DNA of 59,856 nucleotides from Aerococcus sp. HMSC062A02 (GTDB taxonomy: Bacteria; Bacillota; Bacilli; Lactobacillales; Aerococcaceae). The stretch is taken from assembly GCF_001809535.1 (NCBI RefSeq), contig NZ_KV797921.1, positions 101,092 through 160,947 of the forward strand, read 5' to 3'. Below, piece after piece: positions 1 to 8,321 of the stretch. The notes below the pieces were generated by a model, which was not told where the DNA came from, searched no databases, and was given only the letters and a program-made list of their open reading frames with translations. Every line of letters starts with the position of its first letter. Within the stretch, counting starts at the first letter, position 1. Made by a program: the position numbers and the translations under genes.

Positions 1-7
1 GACTTCA

Positions 8-50
8 CCCAATCGGAACGACCGGCTAAAGCCGTTCTTATCCGATTGGG
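8..50. repeat. Palindromic stem-loop
   Basis: Arms CCCAATCGGA (8-17) and TCCGATTGGG (41-50) are perfectly complementary, and an inner GAACG/CGTTC pair can extend the stem. No T-run follows on the plus strand, so it is not a classic terminator in that direction. It lies downstream of the 3' end of the small minus-strand gene at 217-369 and belongs to the structured block at 1-216. Confidence 0.6.
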
Positions 51-77
51 CTCCAGTCATTCAAGTCTAGACGCAAC

Positions 78-216
78 TGCTCACACCCTTGTTAGTTGGG
101 TTTGCAAGAGCAGCTTTGGCGTGCTTTCGCAAGTTGGAAACGTGCAAGCCTGGCTTGCCCTTATTCCAACTTACTCCAAGCAGCCAAAGCTAACCGCTCT
201 TGCTCACACCCTTGTT
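78..216. repeat. Structured repeat block (nested inverted repeats plus 16-bp direct repeat)
   Basis: The 16-mer TGCTCACACCCTTGTT occurs at 78-93 and 201-216. Between the copies lie nested inverted repeats: GCAAGAGC...GCTTTGGC near 104-120 against GCCAAAGC...GCTCTTGC near 183-203, then AAGTTGGAA/TTCCAACTT, then GCAAGCC/GGCTTGC in the centre. The whole could fold as one long branched hairpin. A 28-nt part (186-213) recurs with two mismatches at 11345-11372. In both places the repeat touches the stop codon of a minus-strand gene. It looks like a small dispersed palindromic element or a 3'-UTR module; I do not recognise a named family. Confidence 0.6.
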
Positions 217-369
217 TTACCCGGCGTAGTAGCCGTAGAGGGCCATGGCGGTGGCGAAGACGACGGAGCCGATGATGGCGATGAGGCCGATCCAGATTAA
301 GATTTGGCCACGACGTTTTTTCTTCTTTTTGTTATTGTACATTTTAGATTTTGGCATGTGCTGTGGCAT
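217..369 (-). CDS. Small single-pass membrane protein, DUF4044-like (50 aa)
   Basis: A 50-residue peptide. A very basic N-terminus (a KKKKKRR stretch) is followed by one hydrophobic helix of about 24 residues (roughly residues 21-45) and a short Tyr-rich tail, so it is probably membrane-anchored with the basic end in the cytoplasm. The ATG at 369 has a GAGG six bases upstream; a second in-frame ATG at 357 has none. Size, basic head and helix pattern (W, then G, then small residues) resemble the DUF4044 family of short Lactobacillales proteins, whose function is unknown. It stands alone on the minus strand, divergent from the arlR-like gene. The stop codon directly abuts the repeat block at 78-216. 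Coding status rests on the RBS and composition. Confidence 0.6.
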   Translation of the reverse strand: MPQHMPKSKMYNNKKKKKRRGQILIWIGLIAIIGSVVFATAMALYGYYAG

Positions 370-489
370 AAGAAACCTCGCTTTCTCTTGTAAGCTGTAC
401 GCTTTTTATTATAGCATAGGGATATATGAATTGCTTAAGGAATATTTTTTCACAAAAACTAAATATTATGGAGATGGAGTGTGAATGAG

Positions 490-1194
490 ATGAGTGAAGA
501 AGCAACACGTGTATTAATTATTGAAGATGAAAAGAATTTAGCCCGTTTCATTGAATTGGAGCTGAAATACGAGGGCTATGAAGTGGAAACTTGCTACAAT
601 GGACGGACGGGACTCAAGGCCGCTCTTGAAGAAGACTGGGATATTATCCTGCTCGACCTCATGCTCCCAGAAATTAATGGGGTGGAAGTCTGCCGCCGCC
701 TGCGCCATGAGAAGACGACACCAGTGATTATGATGACTGCTCGCGATTCTATTATTGACCGGGTGTCTGGTTTGGATCAGGGTGCCGATGACTATATTGT
801 TAAACCTTTTGCGATTGAAGAACTCCTGGCACGGATGCGGGCCTTGCTTCGTCGCATCAATATTGCAGAGAGTGAATTCCAAGTGAAACAAACCAAGCTG
901 ACCTTTAAGGATATCACGGTCGAAAAAGAAAACCGGATTGTTCACCGGGGGGATGATATCATCGACTTGACCAAGCGGGAATACGAGCTCTTAGTCACTT
1001 TGATGGAGAATGTCAACGTCGTCCTCTCCCGCCAGGAATTACTCAATAAGGTCTGGAATTATGACACTGAGATTGAAACTAATGTTGTGGATGTTTATAT
1101 CCGTTACTTGCGCAATAAGATTGACCGCAAAGACCAACCTTCTTATATTCAAACTGTGCGCGGAACAGGCTATGTGATGAGGACTGAACAATGA
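490..1194 (+). CDS. arlR: OmpR/PhoB-family response regulator, ArlR/CovR type
   Basis: Two-component response regulator: a receiver domain at about residues 6-120 and an OmpR-type winged-helix DNA-binding domain at about 130-232. The phospho-acceptor Asp lies in the LLDLMLPE motif (D56 counting from this ATG), with the acidic pair at IIEDE, Thr in MMTA and Lys in IVKPF. The C-terminal sequence (ETNVVDVYIRYLRNKID) is characteristic of the ArlR/CsrR(CovR) group that controls surface, autolysis and virulence genes. The start could instead be the GTG at 481 (three residues longer); both have a GGAG upstream. It overlaps the following kinase gene by 4 bp, so the two are translationally coupled. 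Whether it is the ArlR or CovR orthologue cannot be settled from sequence alone. Confidence 0.9.
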   Translation: MSEEATRVLIIEDEKNLARFIELELKYEGYEVETCYNGRTGLKAALEEDWDIILLDLMLPEINGVEVCRRLRHEKTTPVIMMTARDSIIDRVSGLDQGADDYIVKPFAIEELLARMRALLRRINIAESEFQVKQTKLTFKDITVEKENRIVHRGDDIIDLTKREYELLVTLMENVNVVLSRQELLNKVWNYDTEIETNVVDVYIRYLRNKIDRKDQPSYIQTVRGTGYVMRTEQ

Positions 1195-2300
1195 AATTAG
1201 ATAATCAACCTGATAACCAAGAGAAGAAAAAGCGAATTTCACTTTTTTGGAAATGGGGGCTCTGCCTATCAGGGATTATCTGGCTCATTGCCATGCTGGT
1301 ACCAATAGCGATTGTGATCTTGAGTCCGGGAGAATTGGTGGTCTCGCTCACTTTTATCGCTTTTTTCCTCCTCTTTGCTTCAGGGGTGGCAGGTTTCTTA
1401 ACGGCATCTTGGATGCTCCAGCCCATCCGCGATATTAAATTCACCCTGGACCGGATCTCCTTTAAGAGCATTGCCGATACCCGGGTGATCATCCGTGATA
1501 GTCAGGACGAGCTGACGGATATTTCCCTGGGGATTAACCAGCTCTTAGACCGGATGACCCATTATATCGACCAGCAGGTGCATTTTGTCGAGGATGCTTC
1601 TCACGAGCTGCGGACTCCAGTTGCGATTGTCCAGGGGCACTTAAAGATGCTCAACCGCTGGGGCAAAGATGATCCAGAAGTCTTACAGGAATCCATCCAA
1701 TCGGCTCTGAGTGAGATTGAGCGCATGCGCGTTTTGGTCCAAGAGATGCTCGACCTGTCGCGGGCTGGCCAAGTGGAGATTCACTACCAAGATGAGGCGG
1801 TTGATGCCGGTATGGTGGTGGAAGAGTCTTATGAGAACTTCAAGATGCTCCACCCTGACTTCACCTTCATCTTGAATAATGAGCTCTCTAAGCCTTATTA
1901 TGTGGCCATTAACCGCCACCATTTAGAGCAGTGCCTCATTATCTTATTGGACAATGCAGTCAAGTATTCCACCGATACCCCCTTGATTCATATTACGGTA
2001 TCTACGGATGTGATCCGCTATGTGGAAATCGCCATCCAGGACTTTGGCGAAGGACTTTCTCAAGAAGACCAGGATAAGATCTTTAACCGCTTCTACCGGG
2101 TGGATAAGGCCCGGTCTAGGGAAAGAGGTGGCAATGGTCTCGGCCTTCCCATTGCCCGTCAGCTGATCGAGGGTTACAAGGGTCAGCTCTTCGTAGAATC
2201 TTCCTTGAATAGCGGCTCGGTCTTCCACATCCGCCTGCCCTTAGCTGAGGAAGTTGATGATAAGGTCCGGTCAGTGGAAGAAGACTCAGATGCAAATTAA
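1191..2300 (+). CDS. arlS: Sensor histidine kinase, ArlS/CovS type without an extracellular sensor domain
   Basis: Cognate membrane kinase for the preceding regulator, 369 aa. Two transmembrane helices (about 23-45 and 50-75) are separated by only a few residues. A HAMP linker follows (about 75-128), then the HisKA domain with phospho-acceptor H138 in DASHELRTP, and a HATPase_c domain with the N box (LDNAVKYS), G1 (DFGEG) and G2 (GGNGLGL). Family members such as ArlS and CovS usually carry a large extracellular sensor between the two helices; here it is absent, giving a protein shorter than typical. Intramembrane or accessory-protein sensing is therefore inferred. A strong terminator follows. 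Confidence 0.9.
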   Translation: MKLDNQPDNQEKKKRISLFWKWGLCLSGIIWLIAMLVPIAIVILSPGELVVSLTFIAFFLLFASGVAGFLTASWMLQPIRDIKFTLDRISFKSIADTRVIIRDSQDELTDISLGINQLLDRMTHYIDQQVHFVEDASHELRTPVAIVQGHLKMLNRWGKDDPEVLQESIQSALSEIERMRVLVQEMLDLSRAGQVEIHYQDEAVDAGMVVEESYENFKMLHPDFTFILNNELSKPYYVAINRHHLEQCLIILLDNAVKYSTDTPLIHITVSTDVIRYVEIAIQDFGEGLSQEDQDKIFNRFYRVDKARSRERGGNGLGLPIARQLIEGYKGQLFVESSLNSGSVFHIRLPLAEEVDDKVRSVEEDSDAN

Positions 2301-2302
2301 AA

Positions 2303-2350
2303 AAATGCCTTAAAGCAGGACAGAGTGTGCTGCTTTAAGGCATTTAATTT
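2303..2350. terminator. Bidirectional rho-independent terminator
   Basis: Arms AAATGCCTTAAAGCAG (2303-2318) and CTGCTTTAAGGCATTT (2330-2345) are perfect complements with an 11-nt loop. They are flanked by an A-run on the left and a T-rich stretch on the right. It lies between the convergent kinase gene and yidC and can serve both. Confidence 0.9.
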
Positions 2351-2428
2351 TGTTTTTGTGATAAGTGAGCATCCGTTCTTTTTTTGAATTTGGTCATTAA
2401 GTTACAGATGTTCAAGAATTGCTAGCGT

Positions 2429-3358
2429 CTACTTACGCTTTTGCTTGCCGGCATTCCGACCTTTTTTCGGACCCTTGTCAATTTGACGAGGAGCGTCGTC
2501 TTTGACGCTTTGGGTGACGTCTTTGGCTTGTGTGCTTGGACTAGTTTTCACTTTAACTGGATTTTTCTTCATCTCTTCTTCAATACGGGCTGTGATGCGT
2601 GGCCGGTAGATGAGATTGGTGTAGAGCGATTGGAGAACACCCCAGAGCGCTGATACAATGAAGTAAAGGGTCAGACCAGCAGGTGCGCTGAAGACGATGA
2701 AGCCCATCATAATTGGCATCATAAACATCGACATCTTCATTTGAGCCCGTTGCTCTTCTGGAATACCTTGGAGAGAAACCCAAGATTGCAGGGCATAGAG
2801 GGCAATCGTAATGATGGCGAAGAGTAGGCTTGGTTCGCCTAGAGGAATGCCAAAGAAGGTGTAGGCCTTGATTTCAGGGCTGGTTCGGATTGCTGCATAG
2901 AGGCCAGAGAAGATCGGTAATTGAATGAGGAGAGGCAGGCAGCCTTTCATCCCGCCTAGCATGGAGATATTATTTTCTTTAAGAAATTCTTGCTGCTCCA
3001 TGGCGAGGCACATCCGCTCTTCGTCAGAGCTGGCATTCTTTTGCCGCTCTTGCATTTCTTTCATATAGGGCTGGAATTCTTTCATCCGGACCGAATGTTC
3101 CATAGTGGAGTTCAACTGGCGCATGGTGAGCGGTAGAAGAACCAGACGCACCAGGATGGTCATGGTAATGATGGCTAGGCCATAATTTCCATTAAAGATC
3201 TCAGCAAACCAGTTGAGTAAACGGTTGATCGGCATGGCGAACCAACGGAAGCCAAAGCCGTCCGGATTATTTGGGTTGGCACAGCCAGCTAGTAATAGGC
3301 TACTAGTTAGCGTCAGGGCAAGCAGTTTGGCCCGCTTGCCTGTCAATGATTTAAACAA
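2429..3358 (-). CDS. yidC: Membrane protein insertase YidC (Oxa1 family, lipoprotein form)
   Basis: Inserts membrane proteins with or without the Sec translocon. The 309-residue protein has a lipoprotein signal ending in LLAGC (C26), typical for Gram-positive YidC. The Oxa1/YidC core follows from about residue 55 to 255 with five hydrophobic segments. An Arg in the first core helix (R71, in ILVRLVLLP) matches the conserved groove arginine. The C-terminal tail is strongly basic (KKGRNAGKQKRK), as in ribosome-binding YidC tails. The start is a TTG at 3358 with AGGA nine bases upstream; no in-frame ATG gives the full signal peptide. It is followed on the opposite strand by acyP, a common Firmicutes pairing. 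Confidence 0.95.
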   Translation of the reverse strand: MFKSLTGKRAKLLALTLTSSLLLAGCANPNNPDGFGFRWFAMPINRLLNWFAEIFNGNYGLAIITMTILVRLVLLPLTMRQLNSTMEHSVRMKEFQPYMKEMQERQKNASSDEERMCLAMEQQEFLKENNISMLGGMKGCLPLLIQLPIFSGLYAAIRTSPEIKAYTFFGIPLGEPSLLFAIITIALYALQSWVSLQGIPEEQRAQMKMSMFMMPIMMGFIVFSAPAGLTLYFIVSALWGVLQSLYTNLIYRPRITARIEEEMKKNPVKVKTSPSTQAKDVTQSVKDDAPRQIDKGPKKGRNAGKQKRK

Positions 3359-3423
3359 TATGTCACGTCCTTTAATCTTTGATAAAACTTACCCTATTAT
3401 TCTATCGAAACTCGCTTATGATT

Positions 3424-3696
3424 TCAATAAAGCGTTTCAAAAGAATCTTTAAAGTCTAAGTCTTCCTCGGCTATCAGGTCGACCTGGTCAATCCGCGCAT
3501 AGGGATTGGCTTTTTCGAGGGCTTGGAGAAATTCCTCTCGGGTCTGGGCATCTGCTTGGAGGACCAGGCTGACACTGCCATCTGCCTCGTTCTTAACCGA
3601 ACCCCCTAAGTGCCACTGGCGGGCTAGTTGACTGCAGTGAAAACGGAAGCCGACCCCTTGGACCCGGCCGCTGATACGAAGTTTACTGGTTAACAT
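3424..3696 (-). CDS. acyP: Acylphosphatase
   Basis: Hydrolyses acyl phosphates to carboxylate and phosphate in the cytoplasm. The 90-residue length is standard. The catalytic motif GRVQGVGFR supplies R18, and the second motif GGSVKNEADGSV supplies N36; both active-site residues are present. A perfect SD (AAAGGAGG) precedes the ATG at 3696. It lies upstream of yidC on the minus strand with a 65-bp gap, and the two may be co-transcribed. Confidence 0.95.
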   Translation of the reverse strand: MLTSKLRISGRVQGVGFRFHCSQLARQWHLGGSVKNEADGSVSLVLQADAQTREEFLQALEKANPYARIDQVDLIAEEDLDFKDSFETLY

Positions 3697-3880
3697 CTTG
3701 CAACCTCCTTTCCTTAATCATAGCATGCTTTGTTGGGCTGGGGGAATAGCTAGTAAAGAAATCTAACTTGTGGGGAAATTATTCCTAGCCCATAAGCTGC
3801 GTAAAAGCTGAAAATTGTATATAATATAGAGTGTATAATCGTCGAATCGATTAGTCGAGAAAGGATGTTGTCGGAAGTCA

Positions 3881-6247
3881 ATGGCAAAAAGAAGAAGGAA
3901 AAAAACAAAAAAACGTACATTTAAAAATGAAGCGGTTGCCCTTGGCATGCTTGTGGTGACTTTATTTGGCATTTTCCGCTTAGGCTTTGTCGGCCGGCTC
4001 ATTGCCCAGGTTATGCGCTTATTGGTGGGCGAGCTTTACTTGCCGGTCTTTGTTGGCTTGGCCTTGGCCATGGTCTGGCTGATTCTAACAGGTCAGGGCC
4101 CTAACTTGCGCAACCGTCTGTCCCAAGCCTGTCTCTGGCTCTTGCCCCTGCTAGCACTGATCTTACATTCTTGGTATTTTTCAGCCTTTGCGGATCAGGG
4201 CCAGTCTCTGATTAATGTGACCTGGTCTTTAGCGGCGGAAGCCCTCCGCCAGGGGACCTTCAGCCAGAGTTTGGGTGGGGGCATGCTTGGGGCCTTGCTT
4301 TACACTGTCTCTTATTTTACTCTGGGCCAAGTGGGGACCTATGTTCTCATCTTTATCGCCATCCTGGTCCTGCTCTGCTTTGTCATGAATATCTCCTGGC
4401 AGGAATTCTTGGAAGGCATCCAGATGCTCTGGACGGTCTTTTCAGATTGGTTCTCCAATTTCCTGGCAGACAGTAAGGAGAACTTGCAGAAGCAGTCAGA
4501 GAAGCGCCAGGCCAAGGCCAAGCAAAAGGCTAAGCAGTCTGAGCCCAAAGAAAAGAAGAACCGCATCCGGCCTAAAAAAGAAAGGACTGACCAAGAGGCC
4601 CAGCCTGCACCAAGAGAGCCGGTGGAAATCGTCGGCCTATCCTCTTCCCAGTCTTCAGGAGGGAGCCGGGCTAAGTCGAGTCCGAGTCAACAAGAAGCTC
4701 CTGCTCAAGCCGGCGCGCCTGCCCAAAATATTCCCTTAAAATTTGAATACGATGAGGAAGAAGAGGAGGACCATGAAGACCTGGCTGACATGAAAATGGA
4801 AGCCGAGGAAGAGAATCCTAATTATCGCCTGCCTCAGCCTGATCTCTTGAATGATCGGGAAGAAACGGACCAGTCCGGCGAATATAGTGTGATCCAACAC
4901 AATATTGAGAAATTAGAGGAGACCTTCGAGAGCTTTAATGTCGATGCCAAGGTGGTCAAGGCTAACCTGGGTCCGGCCGTAACCAAGTTTGAAATCCAGC
5001 CAGCTATCGGGACCAAGGTCAGCAAGATCACCAACCTAGCGGATGACATTGCCCTGGCCCTAGCAGCCAAGGATATTCGAATTGAAGCGCCAATTCCTGG
5101 CAAATCGGCCATTGGGATTGAGGTTCCTAACCAACAAGTCAGTTTGGTCGCCCTGCGTGATAGCTTGGAGAATGCTCCCAAGTCGCCCAAACTCTTGGAA
5201 GTTCCCCTGGGACGGAGTATCGCGGGCTCCATCCAGATGGCTGACCTGGCCAAGATGCCCCACTTGCTGGTAGCGGGGTCTACGGGATCGGGTAAATCGG
5301 TTTGTATTAACGGGATTATCATCTCGATCTTGATGAAGGCCAAACCTCATGAAGTTAAGTTAATGATGATCGATCCTAAGAAGGTGGAATTGAATGTCTA
5401 CAACGGCATCCCCCATCTTTTAACCCCTGTTGTAACCAACCCTCGTAAGGCTGCCCAAGCCCTGAATAAGATTGTGGCAGAAATGGAAAGGCGCTATGAA
5501 CTCTTTGCTGAAACGGGGGCTCGGAATATGAAGGGCTACAACCAACATATCCGTGAAAAGAACCGGGAAGAGGGGACGGACGATCCCTGCCTGCCCTATA
5601 TCGTTGTCATCGTTGATGAATTGGCTGACCTGATGATGGTCGCCTCCAAGGAAGTGGAAGCCGCCATCATCCGTCTAGCTCAGATGGCCCGAGCAGCTGG
5701 TATCCATATGATCCTGGCCACCCAGAGACCTTCTGTTGACGTTATTACAGGGATTATCAAGGCTAATGTGCCTTCTCGGATCGCCTTTGCGGTCTCCAGT
5801 GGGACAGATTCGCGGACTATTATCGACCAGAATGGGGCCGAGAAGTTGCTAGGTCGCGGCGACATGCTCTTCATGCCGATGGGTGAGGGCAAGCCGATCC
5901 GAGTCCAAGGGGCCTTCATTGATGATGATGAAGTGGAACGCGTAGTTGATTTTGTGAAGTCCCAGCAAGAAGCAAATTATGTTGAAGCGATGATGCCCAG
6001 TGAAGCCAGTGAAGATAATCCAGCTGATGAACTTGATGAGATCTGGTCTGACGCCATGGAATTTGTCAAGGGTCGGGATACAGTATCCACGTCCATGATG
6101 CAGCGCCGCTTCCGCATCGGCTACAACCGGGCCGCCCGTATCATTGATGATATGGAACAGCGGGGAATTATCGGACCGGCTAATGGATCTAAGCCACGGG
6201 TTGTCAACATTTCCGATAACAGCGATGAGCCTTCACAAGCAAATTAA
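3881..6247 (+). CDS. ftsK: DNA translocase FtsK/SpoIIIE
   Basis: Septal DNA pump that clears chromosome from the closing division site. The 788-residue protein has an N-terminal basic cap, about four transmembrane helices (residues 20-170), a charged low-complexity linker rich in K, E, Q and S (about 195-330), then the RecA-like motor with Walker A GSTGSGKS (about 466-474) and Walker [12 protein letters not shown] (about 574-584). The C-terminal gamma winged helix, which reads KOPS/SRS orientation sequences, is intact (from about 715). The SD is unusually close to the ATG, and two overlapping AT-rich -10-like hexamers lie at 3818-3839. XerD, the recombinase that FtsK activates in other bacteria, is encoded at 29634. 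Confidence 0.95.
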   Translation: MAKRRRKKTKKRTFKNEAVALGMLVVTLFGIFRLGFVGRLIAQVMRLLVGELYLPVFVGLALAMVWLILTGQGPNLRNRLSQACLWLLPLLALILHSWYFSAFADQGQSLINVTWSLAAEALRQGTFSQSLGGGMLGALLYTVSYFTLGQVGTYVLIFIAILVLLCFVMNISWQEFLEGIQMLWTVFSDWFSNFLADSKENLQKQSEKRQAKAKQKAKQSEPKEKKNRIRPKKERTDQEAQPAPREPVEIVGLSSSQSSGGSRAKSSPSQQEAPAQAGAPAQNIPLKFEYDEEEEEDHEDLADMKMEAEEENPNYRLPQPDLLNDREETDQSGEYSVIQHNIEKLEETFESFNVDAKVVKANLGPAVTKFEIQPAIGTKVSKITNLADDIALALAAKDIRIEAPIPGKSAIGIEVPNQQVSLVALRDSLENAPKSPKLLEVPLGRSIAGSIQMADLAKMPHLLVAGSTGSGKSVCINGIIISILMKAKPHEVKLMMIDPKKVELNVYNGIPHLLTPVVTNPRKAAQALNKIVAEMERRYELFAETGARNMKGYNQHIREKNREEGTDDPCLPYIVVIVDELADLMMVASKEVEAAIIRLAQMARAAGIHMILATQRPSVDVITGIIKANVPSRIAFAVSSGTDSRTIIDQNGAEKLLGRGDMLFMPMGEGKPIRVQGAFIDDDEVERVVDFVKSQQEANYVEAMMPSEASEDNPADELDEIWSDAMEFVKGRDTVSTSMMQRRFRIGYNRAARIIDDMEQRGIIGPANGSKPRVVNISDNSDEPSQAN

Positions 6248-6261
6248 AGGAGAATTGAGAG

Positions 6262-6840
6262 ATGAATTTACCTAATAAATTAACGATATTTCGGATTTTA
6301 CTGATTCCCGTCTTCCTGCTCTTAGTGGAATTCCCCTTGGATTGGGGGACCTGGCATTTCTTAGGCAGTGCGATCGACCCTCATTTGTTTTTAGCGGCCT
6401 TGGTCTTTATCTTTGCTAGCTTTACTGATTGGTTGGACGGCTATATTGCTCGCCGCGACCACTTAGTCACTAATTTCGGTAAGTTTGCGGACCCCATCGC
6501 TGATAAAATGCTCGTCGCGACGGCCTTGATTGAATTGGTGACTCTGGGTAAGTCCCCAGGTTGGGTGGTCAGCCTGATTCTCATGCGGGAATTAGCTGTT
6601 TCTGGCCTGCGCTTGATCTTGGTCCAAGAAGGGGAGGTCATGGCAGCTAAATTTATCGGCAAGGTTAAGACTATGACGCAAATGTTCGCTGTCATCTTCC
6701 TTTTGGTTGATGATGCGCCCTTTGGCTTCCTACCCTTCTCAATCGGTCAGGTCTTGCTCTACCTCGCCCTCTTCTTCACCCTCTATTCGGGCTTTGACTA
6801 TTTCATTAAGAACAAAAAAGTATTTAGTGATGGCCTCTAA
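6262..6840 (+). CDS. pgsA: CDP-diacylglycerol--glycerol-3-phosphate 3-phosphatidyltransferase
   Basis: Makes phosphatidylglycerol phosphate, the committed step to phosphatidylglycerol and cardiolipin. The full CDP-alcohol phosphotransferase signature is visible: D56-x2-D59-G60-x2-A63-R64-x8-G73-x3-D77-x3-D81. At 192 aa it has the usual length and about five to six membrane helices. AAAGGAG lies nine bases before the ATG. It starts 14 bp after ftsK, probably in one transcript, and is followed by a terminator. A pgsA-cinA-recA order is widespread in Firmicutes. Confidence 0.97.
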   Translation: MNLPNKLTIFRILLIPVFLLLVEFPLDWGTWHFLGSAIDPHLFLAALVFIFASFTDWLDGYIARRDHLVTNFGKFADPIADKMLVATALIELVTLGKSPGWVVSLILMRELAVSGLRLILVQEGEVMAAKFIGKVKTMTQMFAVIFLLVDDAPFGFLPFSIGQVLLYLALFFTLYSGFDYFIKNKKVFSDGL

Positions 6841-6860
6841 GGGCTCAGCATAGAAAAAAG

Positions 6861-6895
6861 AAAAGTGATTAGGTCAAGCTCCTAGTCACTTTTTT
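6861..6895 (+). terminator. Rho-independent terminator after pgsA
   Basis: Hairpin AAAAGTGATTAGG (6861-6873) with CCTAGTCACTTTT (6881-6893) followed by a T-run. One G-T pair occurs in the stem. It separates the ftsK-pgsA unit from cinA. Confidence 0.85.
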
Positions 6896-6994
6896 ATCAG
6901 GCAAGGACTTTTGGCCCAAGCTTTTTTTAAAAATTTGTTAGAATAAAAGTGAATTTTGGAAAAAATGGTCTATATATGAATAAGGAGGAAAGAA

Positions 6995-8236
6995 ATGAAA
7001 GCTGAAATTATTGCGATTGGGACGGAAATTCTTATGGGGCAAATCCTGAACACTAATGCCCAATTTTTGGCCCAACAACTGACAGAACTGGGGGTGGGGC
7101 ACTATATCCAAACGGCTATCGGTGACAATCCCGACCGCCTAGCAGCGGTCACCAAGCAGGCAGAAGAGCGGTCTGATATAATTATTTATTCAGGCGGTAT
7201 CGGGCCTACCCGAGATGACCTGACCAAGCAGGCCCTGTCTGCCTATCTCGATGAGCCCTTGGTCTATGATGAGGAGAATCTAGATCGGGTCCGCCAAGAT
7301 TTTAGCCGGCGTAAAGCGACCATGTCGGACTTGAACCAACGCATGTCCCTCTATTTTAGCCGGGGGAAAAGTCTCAGAAATCCTGTGGGGCAAGCGGTGG
7401 GCACGGCCCTGGTCAAGGATGGTCGACTTTATATAGTCCTACCTGGCTTCCCTAAGGAGATGCGGGCCATGTTCCTTGAAGAGGGCAAGGCCTTAATCCA
7501 AGACTTTATAGCTGAAGATAGCCGGCAGGTACTGAGCTCGCGCTACTTGAATTATTATGGGCTGGGGGAGTCCCAGCTAGCCGAAAGCTTAGATGACTTG
7601 ATTCAAAGCCAGGAAAATCCCACCATCGGAACTTATTCTAAGCATAATGTTCTGACCCTGCGCTTGACGGCTAGTGGCTCGGATGAAGGGACGACCCAGG
7701 CCCTCTTAGATACCCTCGAAGAAACAATTAATGACCGCCTCGGGGCTTACTATTATGGCCAAGGCCTGGACTATATGCCCAGCCAGGCCCTGGTCCAGAC
7801 CCTCAAGACCCAGCAAAAAACAGTCTCAGTTGCTGAAAGCCTAACGGGTGGGATGGCGGCAGCTGCTATTGTTGACTGCCCAGGCGCTTCAGAAATTTTT
7901 GAAGGGGGCGTCGTGACCTATAGCCTCCAAGCCAAGCGCGATGTCCTAGGCGTCTCCGCTGAAACATTGGACCAAGAAGGCATGGTTAGCCAGGCTTGCG
8001 CCAAGGAAATGGCAGAGAGGTGCCGCCAGCTCTTTCAGACGGACTATGCCTTGAGTTTTACGGGGGTTGCCGGTCCAGACCAGATGGAAGGTCAGGATGT
8101 CGGAACGGTCTTTATTGGCCTAGCCGGTCCCGCCGACTGCCAAGTCCACCGTCTGCACTTATCAGGCCAGCGTGAGAACATCCGCCGGTCAGCAGTCCAT
8201 GCCGCTTGCCTGGCCCTTATCCAAAAATTAAATTAG
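6995..8236 (+). CDS. cinA: CinA family protein (competence/damage-inducible; NMN amidohydrolase-type C-terminus)
   Basis: 413-residue two-domain protein. The N-terminal MoaB/MogA-like fold (about 1-170) contains the GTEILMGQI and SGGIGPTRDD motifs. The C-terminal CinA/PncC domain (about 255-413) contains VAESLTGG and the TGVAGPD motif, characteristic of nicotinamide-mononucleotide amidohydrolases involved in pyridine nucleotide salvage. The SD AAGGAGG sits well before the ATG. It lies directly upstream of recA, the same order as in streptococci, where the two are co-expressed in competence; no ComX-type box was seen here. Its stop codon overlaps the putative LexA box of recA. Confidence 0.95.
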   Translation: MKAEIIAIGTEILMGQILNTNAQFLAQQLTELGVGHYIQTAIGDNPDRLAAVTKQAEERSDIIIYSGGIGPTRDDLTKQALSAYLDEPLVYDEENLDRVRQDFSRRKATMSDLNQRMSLYFSRGKSLRNPVGQAVGTALVKDGRLYIVLPGFPKEMRAMFLEEGKALIQDFIAEDSRQVLSSRYLNYYGLGESQLAESLDDLIQSQENPTIGTYSKHNVLTLRLTASGSDEGTTQALLDTLEETINDRLGAYYYGQGLDYMPSQALVQTLKTQQKTVSVAESLTGGMAAAAIVDCPGASEIFEGGVVTYSLQAKRDVLGVSAETLDQEGMVSQACAKEMAERCRQLFQTDYALSFTGVAGPDQMEGQDVGTVFIGLAGPADCQVHRLHLSGQRENIRRSAVHAACLALIQKLN

Positions 8237-8247
8237 AACAACCGTTC
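8236..8247 (+). promoter_or_regulatory. Putative LexA (SOS) box of recA
   Basis: GAAC-AACC-GTTC, with flanking bases A and G, matches the Gram-positive LexA/DinR consensus CGAACRNRYGTTYG at 12 of 14 positions (8235-8248). It lies just upstream of a good recA promoter and overlaps the last base of cinA. Confidence 0.65.
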
Positions 8248-8256
8248 GCTTTTTGC

Positions 8257-8285
8257 TTGCTATTTGAGCAGAAGCCCGCTACAAT
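8257..8285 (+). promoter_or_regulatory. recA promoter
   Basis: TTGCTA (8257-8262), a 17-bp spacer and TACAAT (8280-8285). The SOS box lies immediately upstream of the -35, where LexA would block polymerase. Confidence 0.6.
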
Positions 8286-8321
8286 ATAGCTAGAGTAAAT
8301 GTACGACAAGGAGGAAGTACT

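Noticed and set aside
46-484. Two plus-strand ORFs of about 80 codons across the repeat block
   Set aside because: They overlap the palindromes and the better-supported minus-strand small gene, have no RBS and show no protein-like composition.
4834-5343. 169-codon antisense ORF inside ftsK
   Set aside because: Opposite-strand shadow of a strongly conserved coding region; no SD and no family resemblance.
6901-6994. Competence (ComX/CIN) box before cinA
   Set aside because: No TACGAATA-like sequence was found in the upstream gap.
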